From assembly GCA_016204035.1 (NCBI GenBank), contig JACQLN010000031.1:1-17289 (forward strand): a stretch of 17,289 nt of DNA, in the 5' to 3' direction. Position 1 is the first letter of the stretch; each line of letters opens with the position of its first letter. The notes beneath the pieces are model-generated. The model saw nothing but the letters and a program-made list of their open reading frames with translations, was not told the DNA's origin and searched no databases. Position numbers and translations under genes: made by a program. The stretch is from Parcubacteria group bacterium (lineage in GTDB: Bacteria; Patescibacteriota; Minisyncoccia; JACQLN01). This document shows, in pieces, positions 1 to 4,883 of the stretch.

Positions 1-10
1 AGATTAAATA

Positions 11-108
11 GAGGTGTTTGCTGTTGAGCGACTTCGGGGAGGTTTATTTAATTAAGATAGGGTGGGGCGAAGAGCTCCTCCCTGCAGGAGCGAAATAGCA
101 AACACCTA
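11..108. other. Possible multibranched RNA structure
   Basis: An 11-bp perfect inverted repeat (AGGTGTTTGCT at 12-22, AGCAAACACCT at 97-107) encloses a GCTCCT/AGGAGC hairpin and a possible CTTCG/CGAAG pairing, so the segment can fold as a branched structure of about 97 nt. I could not match it to a known RNA family. The transcribed strand is unclear because the neighbouring gene is cut off by the window edge. It may be a small RNA or a decayed palindromic repeat. Confidence 0.35.
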
Positions 109-112
109 GCGG

Positions 113-133
113 AAAAACTAACTAATTTAGTTA
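113..133 (-). terminator. Weak intrinsic terminator downstream of rpsA
   Basis: Read on the minus strand, TAACTA, loop AAT and TAGTTA form a 6-bp hairpin followed by G and five T. It lies about 95 nt after the rpsA stop codon, beyond the larger GC-rich hairpin at 158-226. The stem is short and AT-rich, so termination here would be inefficient by itself. Confidence 0.35.
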
Positions 134-152
134 AGCATTAAACTTATCTTAA

Positions 153-230
153 GTCAACCCCGTTAGAAGTAAGCCGCCCCTAGGCGGCTGGCGCCGTGCT
201 TGTGGCAGGGCGGACTTCTAACGGGGTCAA
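153..230. repeat. TTGAC-bounded hairpin element, copy 1
   Basis: A perfect 13-bp inverted repeat (CCCCGTTAGAAGT at 158-170, ACTTCTAACGGGG at 214-226) is flanked on both sides by TCAA in direct orientation (TTGA on the minus strand). The interior contains a second GC-rich hairpin, AGCCGCC/GGCGGCT. The right TCAA supplies the TGA stop of rpsA. The same boundary architecture occurs at the uvrC stop (15011-15079). The flanking direct repeat resembles a short target-site duplication, so a non-autonomous palindromic element is one reading; an mRNA 3'-end stabilising hairpin is another. Confidence 0.6.
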
Positions 231-1372
231 GATTGGACAGGATTGTCCTTAATAGAACTTGTTTTAAACTCAAAGGCCGGCTGCAAGGCCAATTTGTATT
301 CCTTGGGTTCCAGCATGGTCACCTTGAAAGGATAATTTTTACCCAGTTCCACGGCGTCGGTCATATCTTTATAGGTTTTGAATTCGGAAATATGAGCCAG
401 CCCCTGAATTTCTGTGTCCAGCTTAACAAAAGCGCCGAAAGGGTTAAACTTTACCACAGTACCCATAATCACATCGCCTTTTTTGTATTTACTTTCCACG
501 CTGTCCCAAGGATTGGGTTTTAAGGCCTTGAGCGAGAGTGAAACTTTGTCGTTGCCGATGTCAATGATTTTAGCTTGTATTTTTTCGCCGATTTTTAAGA
601 CCTCGCTGGGTTTTTCCACCAACTGCCAGCCGATTTCTGAAATATGGATCAAGCCCTCTATGTCGTTAAAAGTAACGAAAGCGCCGAAATCAACCAGGCC
701 GGAAATTTCTCCTTCAATTATATCGCCCAGGGCGTAGGTGGTCAGTTTGGTTTCCAGTTCTTTGGAAACCTTGGCTTTTTCGGAAAGAATTATCTTATTA
801 TTTTTTTGATCGTAGTCCAAAACTTTGACCGTTAGCATTTGGCCGATGAATTTTTTTAGCAGTTTCAAATTTTCCTCTTTGTCGCCGCCTTCCACGTGGG
901 GGTAGTGGGCGCTGGACAATTGAGACACCGGCAAGAAGGCGTCCAGCCCGTCCAATTGGCTTACCAAGCCGCCGCGGTTGGCGCCGGTGATTTTTACCTC
1001 CACCGGCTCGCCGCTGGATTTTAAGTTTTTAACTTCTTCCCAGGCCTGATCCAGCGAGGCCTGGGTGAGCGAAACTTCCACATAGCCGTCTTTATTTTCC
1101 AATTCTATTATTTTTACCGTTAAACCGTCGCCTTTTTTGATGTCTTGAAAGTTGTTGTTGGAGGCCTCAATTTCGGTCTTGTACAGAACGGCCGTCCTAA
1201 AGCCGTTAAGATCCAGATAGATTCTGTTGCGGGCTTTTTCTATAACCGTGCCTGACATAACATCGCCCACCTTGGGCAATGATAGGGGCACACTTTTTTC
1301 CTGAAGCAATTCCTTCATAGTAATCGCTTCTTTGGGCGCGATAACCACCGCTGTATTGTTTTCTTCAATCAT
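227..1372 (-). CDS. rpsA: Ribosomal protein S1 (bS1), four S1 domains
   Basis: RNA-binding ribosomal protein that helps bring mRNA to the 30S subunit. The 381-residue product from the ATG at 1372 shows four consecutive S1/OB-fold repeats. The last two carry the clear signatures GLVDFGAFVTF-GLIHISE and FNPFGAFVKL-GLAHISE, while the first two are more diverged. Four domains is shorter than the six of E. coli S1 but common outside Proteobacteria. I prefer this start to the upstream alternative 57 nt earlier because a good promoter (TTGCCT, 17 nt, TATAGT) ends 9 nt before this ATG, so the upstream codons would not be transcribed. There is no Shine-Dalgarno, so the mRNA is probably leaderless or nearly so. 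The TGA stop lies inside the boundary of the hairpin element at 153-230. Confidence 0.93.
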   Translation of the reverse strand: MIEENNTAVVIAPKEAITMKELLQEKSVPLSLPKVGDVMSGTVIEKARNRIYLDLNGFRTAVLYKTEIEASNNNFQDIKKGDGLTVKIIELENKDGYVEVSLTQASLDQAWEEVKNLKSSGEPVEVKITGANRGGLVSQLDGLDAFLPVSQLSSAHYPHVEGGDKEENLKLLKKFIGQMLTVKVLDYDQKNNKIILSEKAKVSKELETKLTTYALGDIIEGEISGLVDFGAFVTFNDIEGLIHISEIGWQLVEKPSEVLKIGEKIQAKIIDIGNDKVSLSLKALKPNPWDSVESKYKKGDVIMGTVVKFNPFGAFVKLDTEIQGLAHISEFKTYKDMTDAVELGKNYPFKVTMLEPKEYKLALQPAFEFKTSSIKDNPVQS

Positions 1373-1381
1373 GGCGTAGAA

Positions 1382-1410
1382 ACTATAACAGAACGGTTTT
1401 CTAAAGGCAA
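1382..1410 (-). promoter_or_regulatory. rpsA promoter
   Basis: On the minus strand, TTGCCT (1410-1405) and TATAGT (1387-1382) are separated by exactly 17 nt, and a TG one base before the -10 makes it extended. The predicted transcription start is about 2 nt upstream of the rpsA ATG. Confidence 0.65.
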
Positions 1411-1457
1411 CCTTACTTCTCGATTCCACTCAAGGTTGTTACTGAGTTGGTCGAATA

Positions 1458-1491
1458 TGTCAATAGTGAGAAAAAAATAGGGGTGTGGTAA
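1458..1491 (+). repeat. 34-bp direct repeat, copy 1 (promoter-bearing)
   Basis: This 34-nt stretch is repeated without a mismatch at 2135-2168, 677 bp downstream in the same orientation. It starts TGTCAATAGTG, contains a run of seven A and ends GGGGTGTGGTAA. The two copies bracket the toxin-antitoxin genes. Each copy contributes the -35 region and the start of the -10 box for the gene that follows it. Confidence 0.95.
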
Positions 1492-1494
1492 TAT
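1466..1494 (+). promoter_or_regulatory. Toxin-antitoxin promoter inside the direct repeat
   Basis: GTGAGA (1466-1471) matches four of six positions of the -35 consensus. It is followed after 17 nt by TAATAT (1489-1494), with TG just upstream. The -10 box ends 8 nt before the antitoxin ATG, which implies an almost leaderless transcript. Confidence 0.6.
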
Positions 1495-1502
1495 ATTTAC
1501 TT

Positions 1503-1727
1503 ATGAATGGGGTTATAACCAAAAATAAAACAGCGATAACTCCGTTAGGTGTCAGTAAAATACGCCGGCTGTTTAGTGTTGGTTCCGAAATCACTGAATT
1601 GGCAGAGGAGGTTTTAGAGGAGTTGGGAGAATATAAGCAGGAATTTTTATTAGGGCTGGAAAAATCTGTCAAAGAAGCTAAAAGCGGTAAGCTTAAAAAG
1701 ATTAAATCGTTAAAGGACCTTGGATAG
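1503..1727 (+). CDS. Type II antitoxin, probable
   Basis: Small 74-residue protein immediately upstream of a RelE/ParE-family toxin, the usual place for the cognate antitoxin, which would neutralise the toxin and autoregulate the promoter. I do not recognise a named DNA-binding fold. The centre is acidic and helical (ITELAEEVLEELGEY). The tail (SVKEAKSGKLKKIKSLKDLG) resembles the C-terminal toxin-binding tail common in antitoxins of RelE partners. The ATG at 1503 is preferred over the GTG at 1485 because the latter lies upstream of the predicted transcription start. No Shine-Dalgarno is visible. The stop codon lies in the loop of a terminator-like hairpin (1712-1737) that separates it from the toxin gene. 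Confidence 0.75.
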   Translation: MNGVITKNKTAITPLGVSKIRRLFSVGSEITELAEEVLEELGEYKQEFLLGLEKSVKEAKSGKLKKIKSLKDLG

Positions 1728-1737
1728 GGTCCTTTTT
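1712..1737 (+). terminator. Intrinsic terminator between antitoxin and toxin
   Basis: AAAGGACC (1712-1719) pairs perfectly with GGTCCTTT (1728-1735), and the T run continues to 1737. The antitoxin stop TAG occupies the end of the 8-nt loop. The toxin ATG is 8 nt past the T run. As drawn it would attenuate toxin transcription, and ribosomes terminating on the antitoxin would disturb the hairpin. Confidence 0.6.
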
Positions 1738-1744
1738 AAGTTGA

Positions 1745-2011
1745 ATGCGCAGTATTTTTACAACTCCGCAATTTAGAAAAGATTTAGCTGAAGTTTCTAA
1801 AAATATCTTTTCTAAAGCCGAGGCGGTTTTATCTATGCTGAAGTTAAACCCGGTAGACGCTGCGCTTAAATCTAAAAAATTAAAAGTCGGTATAAATTTG
1901 TGGCGGGTTAGAGTGGGAACCCATCGCTTGGTTTATTCATTTGACAGAGATTCTTTGACATTATTGCGAATTCGGCACCGCAAGGATGTTTATAAAGGTT
2001 TAACATTTTAG
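1745..2011 (+). CDS. RelE/ParE-family toxin
   Basis: An 88-residue protein of the RelE/ParE/HigB toxin superfamily, whose members are ribosome-dependent mRNA interferases (RelE/YafQ/HigB) or gyrase poisons (ParE). Visible support is the N-terminal PQFRKDLAEVSKN helix, the central strand LWRVRVGTHRLVYSF (the classic WRIRVGDYRVVY pattern) and the C-terminal LLRIRHRKDVYKGL (the HRKEVY pattern). The RIRHRKDVY end carries basic residues typical of RNase-type members, so mRNA cleavage is slightly favoured, but the sequence alone does not decide. It forms a pair with the upstream antitoxin (17-nt gap). There is no Shine-Dalgarno, so translation may depend on coupling to the antitoxin. Confidence 0.88.
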   Translation: MRSIFTTPQFRKDLAEVSKNIFSKAEAVLSMLKLNPVDAALKSKKLKVGINLWRVRVGTHRLVYSFDRDSLTLLRIRHRKDVYKGLTF

Positions 2012-2036
2012 CTAAGAAGGTTTTAGGTAAAACACA

Positions 2037-2099
2037 CTACGGGGCTATCAATGTCGTGGCGACAACCAAAACTTGATCGGCGCGTTCGTTGTCCATCAT
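2037..2099 (-). pseudogene. 20-codon ORF with Shine-Dalgarno, possible gene remnant
   Basis: On the minus strand GGAGGT lies 7 nt before ATG-ATG and opens a 20-codon frame beginning MMDNERADQVL and ending LIAP before TAG. A near-perfect Shine-Dalgarno is unusual in this window. Such a short product inside the repeat-bounded toxin-antitoxin cassette may be the 5' end of a gene lost when the cassette formed, or a leader peptide, or chance. I do not recognise the peptide. Confidence 0.25.
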
Positions 2100-2134
2100 T
2101 TTTCTAACCTCCGTAATACGCTAAAAAATATTAG

Positions 2135-2168
2135 TGTCAATAGTGAGAAAAAAATAGGGGTGTGGTAA
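2135..2168 (+). repeat. 34-bp direct repeat, copy 2 (promoter-bearing)
   Basis: Identical to 1458-1491. The flanks outside the 34 nt do not match. It lies upstream of the metallo-beta-lactamase-fold gene. Confidence 0.95.
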
Positions 2169-2171
2169 AAT
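2143..2171 (+). promoter_or_regulatory. Promoter of the MBL-fold gene
   Basis: GTGAGA (2143-2148), a 17-nt spacer and TAAAAT (2166-2171) with the extended element TGG directly in front. The predicted transcript starts near 2178 and leaves a leader of about 40 nt before the ATG at 2218. Confidence 0.6.
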
Positions 2172-2184
2172 CTTAATACAATAA

Positions 2185-2217
2185 ATAGGTCCAATTTGAC
2201 CTATAAAACCTATAGGT
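2185..2217 (+). promoter_or_regulatory. Leader with alternative hairpins or operator
   Basis: TAGGTC (2186-2191) pairs with GACCTA (2198-2203). A second palindrome, ACCTATAGGT (2208-2217), abuts the start codon. ACCTAT (2199-2204) can instead pair with ATAGGT (2212-2217), so the two helices are mutually exclusive. This could be a small RNA switch or a set of half-sites for a DNA-binding protein such as the antitoxin. Confidence 0.35.
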
Positions 2218-2799
2218 ATGAATTTATATTGGTATGGTCAAAATTCTATCGGTTTGGATAGTAATGGGCACTCTTTAGCAGTGGATCCTTTGGATTTGGA
2301 AAAAGAATTAAAGTCGGCTAAAGCAGCCGAAGTGGTGCTGTTATCGCGGTCTCAAAAGATCAAAATCCCGGCTAAAACCAACTCTTTTGTTATAAACAAT
2401 CCCGGCGAATACGATATTAAGGGTTTTTTTGTGTTGGGATTTGGCGACTTTGCCGAAAATATTGCCTATATTATAGAAGCCGAGGGTGTTAAGATTTGTT
2501 ATTTAACGGGTTTGAACAAGGAACTTTCCGATGTCCAACTGGAAGCATTATCGGAAGTTGATATTTTAGCCATAGATGTGGGCGAAACCAGCGAAACCAA
2601 TGAAGTTGCTGCTAAAATAGTCAACCAAGTAGAACCCAGAATGGTTGTGCCCATTGGCTACAATGCCGCCGGAAAACCAACCACTTTTTTGAAAGAAATG
2701 GGCGCCAGCGAGGCCGAAACGCAAAATAAATTGAACATCAAGAAAAAAGATTTACCCCAGGAAGAAACAAAAATTTTATTACTAAATGTAACAAAATAA
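2218..2799 (+). CDS. Degenerate metallo-beta-lactamase-fold protein (UlaG-like)
   Basis: A 193-residue protein with the overall pattern of the small UlaG/YtnP-like metallo-hydrolase group: an opening MNLYWYGQNSIGL, an NPGEYDIKG strand, a LTGLNKELSDVQ segment and a C-terminal PRMVVPIGY strand. The metal ligands normally found in these elements are absent. HxHxDH is replaced by SRSQKI after VVLL, the GDLG aspartate region reads TGLN, and the histidine of VIPMHY is glycine. It is therefore probably not a zinc hydrolase of the usual kind, and its role is unknown. Alternatively it keeps an unrelated activity. Transcription probably comes from the second 34-bp promoter repeat. No Shine-Dalgarno is visible. 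Confidence 0.7.
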   Translation: MNLYWYGQNSIGLDSNGHSLAVDPLDLEKELKSAKAAEVVLLSRSQKIKIPAKTNSFVINNPGEYDIKGFFVLGFGDFAENIAYIIEAEGVKICYLTGLNKELSDVQLEALSEVDILAIDVGETSETNEVAAKIVNQVEPRMVVPIGYNAAGKPTTFLKEMGASEAETQNKLNIKKKDLPQEETKILLLNVTK

Positions 2800-2801
2800 T
2801 T

Positions 2802-2918
2802 TCCAATTTCCAATGTTCAATTTACAATAAATTATCAATGCTTCAATTTTCAGACGGGTTTGATAATTGTTTAATTGAAAATTCAATGAAAATTGTAAAT
2901 TGTAAAATTGATAATTAA
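2802..2918. repeat. AT-rich imperfect inverted repeat upstream of dnaJ
   Basis: Almost the whole gap between the MBL-fold gene and dnaJ consists of short iterated units such as CAATTT, TTATCAATG and TTGAAAATT. They form a long imperfect hairpin around a small GC-containing centre near 2853. The segment 2875-2902 matches 11916-11943 (reverse complement) at 26 of 28 positions. The -10 for dnaJ may lie in its right end (GATAAT, about 6 nt before the ATG). Confidence 0.65.
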
Positions 2919-2920
2919 TT

Positions 2921-3988
2921 ATGAAACACGATTACTACGATATCCTTGGCGTGCCCCGCAATGCTTCCCAAGATGAAGTTAAGAGGGCTTACCGCGAAAA
3001 GGCCCATAAATTTCATCCCGACAAAACGGGCGGCGACGAGGCCAAGTTTAAGGAAATAAACGAGGCCTATCAAATTTTAGGCAACCCGGAAAAACGGGCC
3101 CAGTACGACCGTTTCGGCACGGCTGAAAATTTTGGTTCGCCGGGCGGGCCGGCCGGTTTTGATTTCTCCAATTTTGATTTTGGCAACGTTAATTTTGACC
3201 TAGGCGATATTTTTAACGATTTTTTTGGCGGCGAAAATCGGAGAGGATCCGGCCGCGCGTCGGCTCAGCGAGGCCGGGATATCGGTGTTACCATAGAAAT
3301 ATCTTTGGAAGACGCTTTTAGGGGATTGGTTAAAGAAATAGAGTTAAAAAAATTGGTGCGCTGCATGCGCTGCAAAGGCGACGGCGCCGAGCCGGGCACG
3401 GGCAAGATAAACTGCAAAAGTTGCGACGGCGCGGGCGAGCTTAAAAAAACCCAGCGGACTTTTTTTGGCGTTTTCTCCCAAACCGCTATTTGCCCGGTTT
3501 GCCACGGCGAAGGCCAGTATCCCGAACAGTCCTGCAAAGACTGCGCCGGCGAGGGCCGGGTCAGGAAAATAGAAAAAATTTCCCTGCCCATACCGGCCGG
3601 CATAGAATCGGGCGGCATTTTGCGGATAAGCGGCAAGGGCGAAGAAGGTTTGCGCGGCGGCCCATCCGGCGATTTAGAAATCAGGGTCAGCATTAAACCG
3701 CATACTGTTTTTGAACGCGACGGCGCCGATTTATACAGCGAGATCGGGGTGCCTTTTACCATTGCGGCTTTAGGCGGGCAGGTGGAAGTTAAAACCATAG
3801 ACGGCCGGGTGGATTTGAAAATTCCAGCCGGTACGGAATCAGGCGCCATGTTTAAGCTGGCTGGCAAAGGCATGCCCTATTCGGCCTCGCGCCGGGGCGA
3901 CCATTATGTGGAAATATACATCCGCACGCCCAAAAAACTTTCCGGCAAGGCCAAGAAGAATTTGGAAGATATAGCGGGGGAACTATAA
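2921..3988 (+). CDS. dnaJ: Chaperone DnaJ (Hsp40)
   Basis: Co-chaperone that stimulates the ATPase of DnaK and delivers unfolded clients in the cytoplasm. All type I domains are present in 355 residues: the J domain (1-66) with the HPD motif at 32-34, a Gly/Phe-rich linker (about 67-110), a zinc-finger region with four CxxCxGxG repeats starting at residues 148, 165, 191 and 205, and the C-terminal substrate-binding domains. No dnaK or grpE lies in the window. The start is fixed by the canonical DYYDILGV opening. No Shine-Dalgarno is seen; an AT-rich repeat runs up to the start codon and may supply the -10. Downstream lie the 36-nt palindromic repeat and a terminator at 4120-4151. Confidence 0.96.
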   Translation: MKHDYYDILGVPRNASQDEVKRAYREKAHKFHPDKTGGDEAKFKEINEAYQILGNPEKRAQYDRFGTAENFGSPGGPAGFDFSNFDFGNVNFDLGDIFNDFFGGENRRGSGRASAQRGRDIGVTIEISLEDAFRGLVKEIELKKLVRCMRCKGDGAEPGTGKINCKSCDGAGELKKTQRTFFGVFSQTAICPVCHGEGQYPEQSCKDCAGEGRVRKIEKISLPIPAGIESGGILRISGKGEEGLRGGPSGDLEIRVSIKPHTVFERDGADLYSEIGVPFTIAALGGQVEVKTIDGRVDLKIPAGTESGAMFKLAGKGMPYSASRRGDHYVEIYIRTPKKLSGKAKKNLEDIAGEL

Positions 3989-3995
3989 ATAGGCA

Positions 3996-4031
3996 GTTAT
4001 CCACTTTTGGCCTAAGCTAAGCTTAGGCCAA
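3996..4031 (+). repeat. 36-nt palindrome-bearing repeat, copy 1
   Basis: It begins GTTATCCACTTTT and ends in a 25-nt near-perfect palindrome (TTGGCCTAAGC, loop TAA, GCTTAGGCCAA at 4007-4031). A copy with a single mismatch lies at 14223-14258 on the opposite strand. There is no T run, so it is not a standard intrinsic terminator. It starts 7 nt after the dnaJ stop codon. Confidence 0.9.
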
Positions 4032-4040
4032 GGATGATAA

Positions 4041-4112
4041 GGTTTAGCCACTAATGTTTTCGTCCGTGAGGTCGTGATGAAGCTCTAGTACCAACAAAGA
4101 CAGGGCAAACCA
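4041..4112 (+). other. Possible structured RNA before a terminator
   Basis: GGTTT-A-GCC (4041-4049) can pair with GGCAAACC (4105-4112), an 8-bp stem with one bulged A. It encloses about 55 nt of unannotated sequence, and a strong terminator follows 8 nt later. The stretch could be the dnaJ 3' untranslated region or a small RNA. It matches no RNA family I recognise. Confidence 0.3.
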
Positions 4113-4119
4113 ACTGCTT

Positions 4120-4151
4120 CCCACTACGTCTTCGGACCTAGTGGGTTTTTT
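4120..4151 (+). terminator. Intrinsic terminator with TTCG loop
   Basis: CCCACTA/TAGTGGG (4120-4126 and 4139-4145) is extended inward by GTC-TTCG-GAC across a C-C mismatch and followed by six T (4146-4151). It probably ends the dnaJ transcript, 130-160 nt after its stop codon. Confidence 0.85.
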
Positions 4152-4155
4152 ATAG

Positions 4156-4161
4156 TATAAT
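4156..4161 (+). promoter_or_regulatory. -10 box of the membrane-protein gene
   Basis: A perfect TATAAT ends 6 nt before the ATG at 4168, so transcription should start at or next to the start codon (leaderless mRNA). It directly follows the T run of the preceding terminator. No convincing -35 box is visible. Confidence 0.65.
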
Positions 4162-4167
4162 TATCTT

Positions 4168-4695
4168 ATGGCGGCGGTTTTGAATAAAATTATTGACCTG
4201 GCCCGACTGATCAACCTTAAAATTGATCTTATGCTGGCCGGGGCTCAAAAAACCGACACTTTGTTTATAGCCGCGTTTATCGGCGCGGCGATTTTAATGT
4301 CGCTGGTGTTAAAGCGGCGCAAGATTATACTTTTGTCGGTGGCGATTTATGTGGTTACGGCTTTGTACCAGGCCGTGCCGTTGGAGTGGGCGCTTAACTT
4401 TGGCAATAATGTTTGGATTTTTTTGGGCGCCACGGCGGCGGTGTTCTGGCTGTTAAGATCCACCATCGCGAGCGGAATATACGGCGGCGCGGGCGGGGAT
4501 TACGCCGGCCGCATCAAACTTGTTTTGCTTTCGTTTATAACCCTGGGTTTTATGGTTTCCAGCGCCCTTAACTTTATAACCGATGTGGATATTTTAAGCC
4601 GGATTGATTTGGTCAACCGTTTGTTCTCGGGCGGCTTAAGCCGCGCCGTCTGGGCTATTCTGCCCTTAGCCGGGTTTTTGTTTTTGAGGAAATAA
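4168..4695 (+). CDS. Uncharacterised multi-spanning membrane protein
   Basis: I do not recognise this 175-residue protein. It has about five hydrophobic segments: near residues 28-48 (FIAAFIGAAILMSLVL), 51-70, 80-96, 118-137 and 155-172. Short basic loops such as KRRK separate them, and the protein ends in FLFLRK. It has no signal peptidase motif and no conserved catalytic pattern that I can see. It forms its own transcription unit, framed by the terminator at 4120-4151, a leaderless-type promoter and a terminator at 4701-4741, so no operon partner hints at a role. Codon use resembles that of its neighbours. Confidence 0.75.
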   Translation: MAAVLNKIIDLARLINLKIDLMLAGAQKTDTLFIAAFIGAAILMSLVLKRRKIILLSVAIYVVTALYQAVPLEWALNFGNNVWIFLGATAAVFWLLRSTIASGIYGGAGGDYAGRIKLVLLSFITLGFMVSSALNFITDVDILSRIDLVNRLFSGGLSRAVWAILPLAGFLFLRK

Positions 4696-4700
4696 GGGGT

Positions 4701-4741
4701 AAATCAAACCTAATCCACGGTTTGATTTATTGGTTTTTTTT
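4701..4741 (+). terminator. Intrinsic terminator of the membrane-protein gene
   Basis: AAATCAAACC (4701-4710) pairs perfectly with GGTTTGATTT (4719-4728), and a run of eight T follows at 4734-4741. The 3' part also carries the likely -35 of the next promoter. Confidence 0.85.
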
Positions 4742-4749
4742 GCTATTAT
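4722..4749 (+). promoter_or_regulatory. Probable tRNA-Lys promoter
   Basis: TTGATT (4722-4727), a 16-nt spacer and TATTAT (4744-4749) with an extended TGC element. It overlaps the upstream terminator. The predicted start near 4756 gives a leader of about 128 nt in front of the tRNA. Confidence 0.5.
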
Positions 4750-4761
4750 GCTTTAGGTTAT

Positions 4762-4874
4762 CCGCCCTTAGCTTTCTCCTCCGCTCAAATAGGGTTTGAG
4801 CTTCGGAAGGGCAAGTCGTTGGTCTTTAACAACGACTTGCCCCTCGAAGCTCCGATTCTTATTTTTATCGGAGC
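4762..4874 (+). promoter_or_regulatory. Structured leader of tRNA-Lys with competing hairpins
   Basis: The leader opens with CCGCCCTTAGCT (4762-4773), an exact copy of the first 12 nt of the tRNA. Three hairpins follow: GCTCAAA/TTTGAGC (4783-4801), a long stem of GAGCTTCG plus GGGCAAGTCGTTG pairing with CAACGACTTGCCC plus CGAAGCTC (4798-4852), and GCTCCGAT/ATCGGAGC (4849-4874). Neighbouring stems share bases, so they cannot all form at once. Confidence 0.5.
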
Positions 4875-4883
4875 GTAGTGGGG

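Noticed and set aside
60..226. tmRNA-like GCAAAC motif near 98-103
   Set aside because: The frame after GCAAAC hits a stop after three codons and no tRNA-like domain follows.
3265..3873. Long open frame antisense to dnaJ
   Set aside because: It lies wholly within the zinc-finger and C-terminal coding region of dnaJ and has no recognisable motif; it is a composition shadow.
3997..4004. DnaA-box-like TTATCCAC as sign of a replication origin
   Set aside because: It is a single match within a dispersed repeat, without a box cluster, AT-rich unwinding region or dnaA/dnaN genes.
4100..4111. ACAGGGCAAACC, identical to the core of the cyclic-di-GMP-I riboswitch
   Set aside because: The downstream conserved parts (ACGCAAAGCC and the GGTAGGTAGCGGGG receptor) are absent, so the short match is treated as chance.
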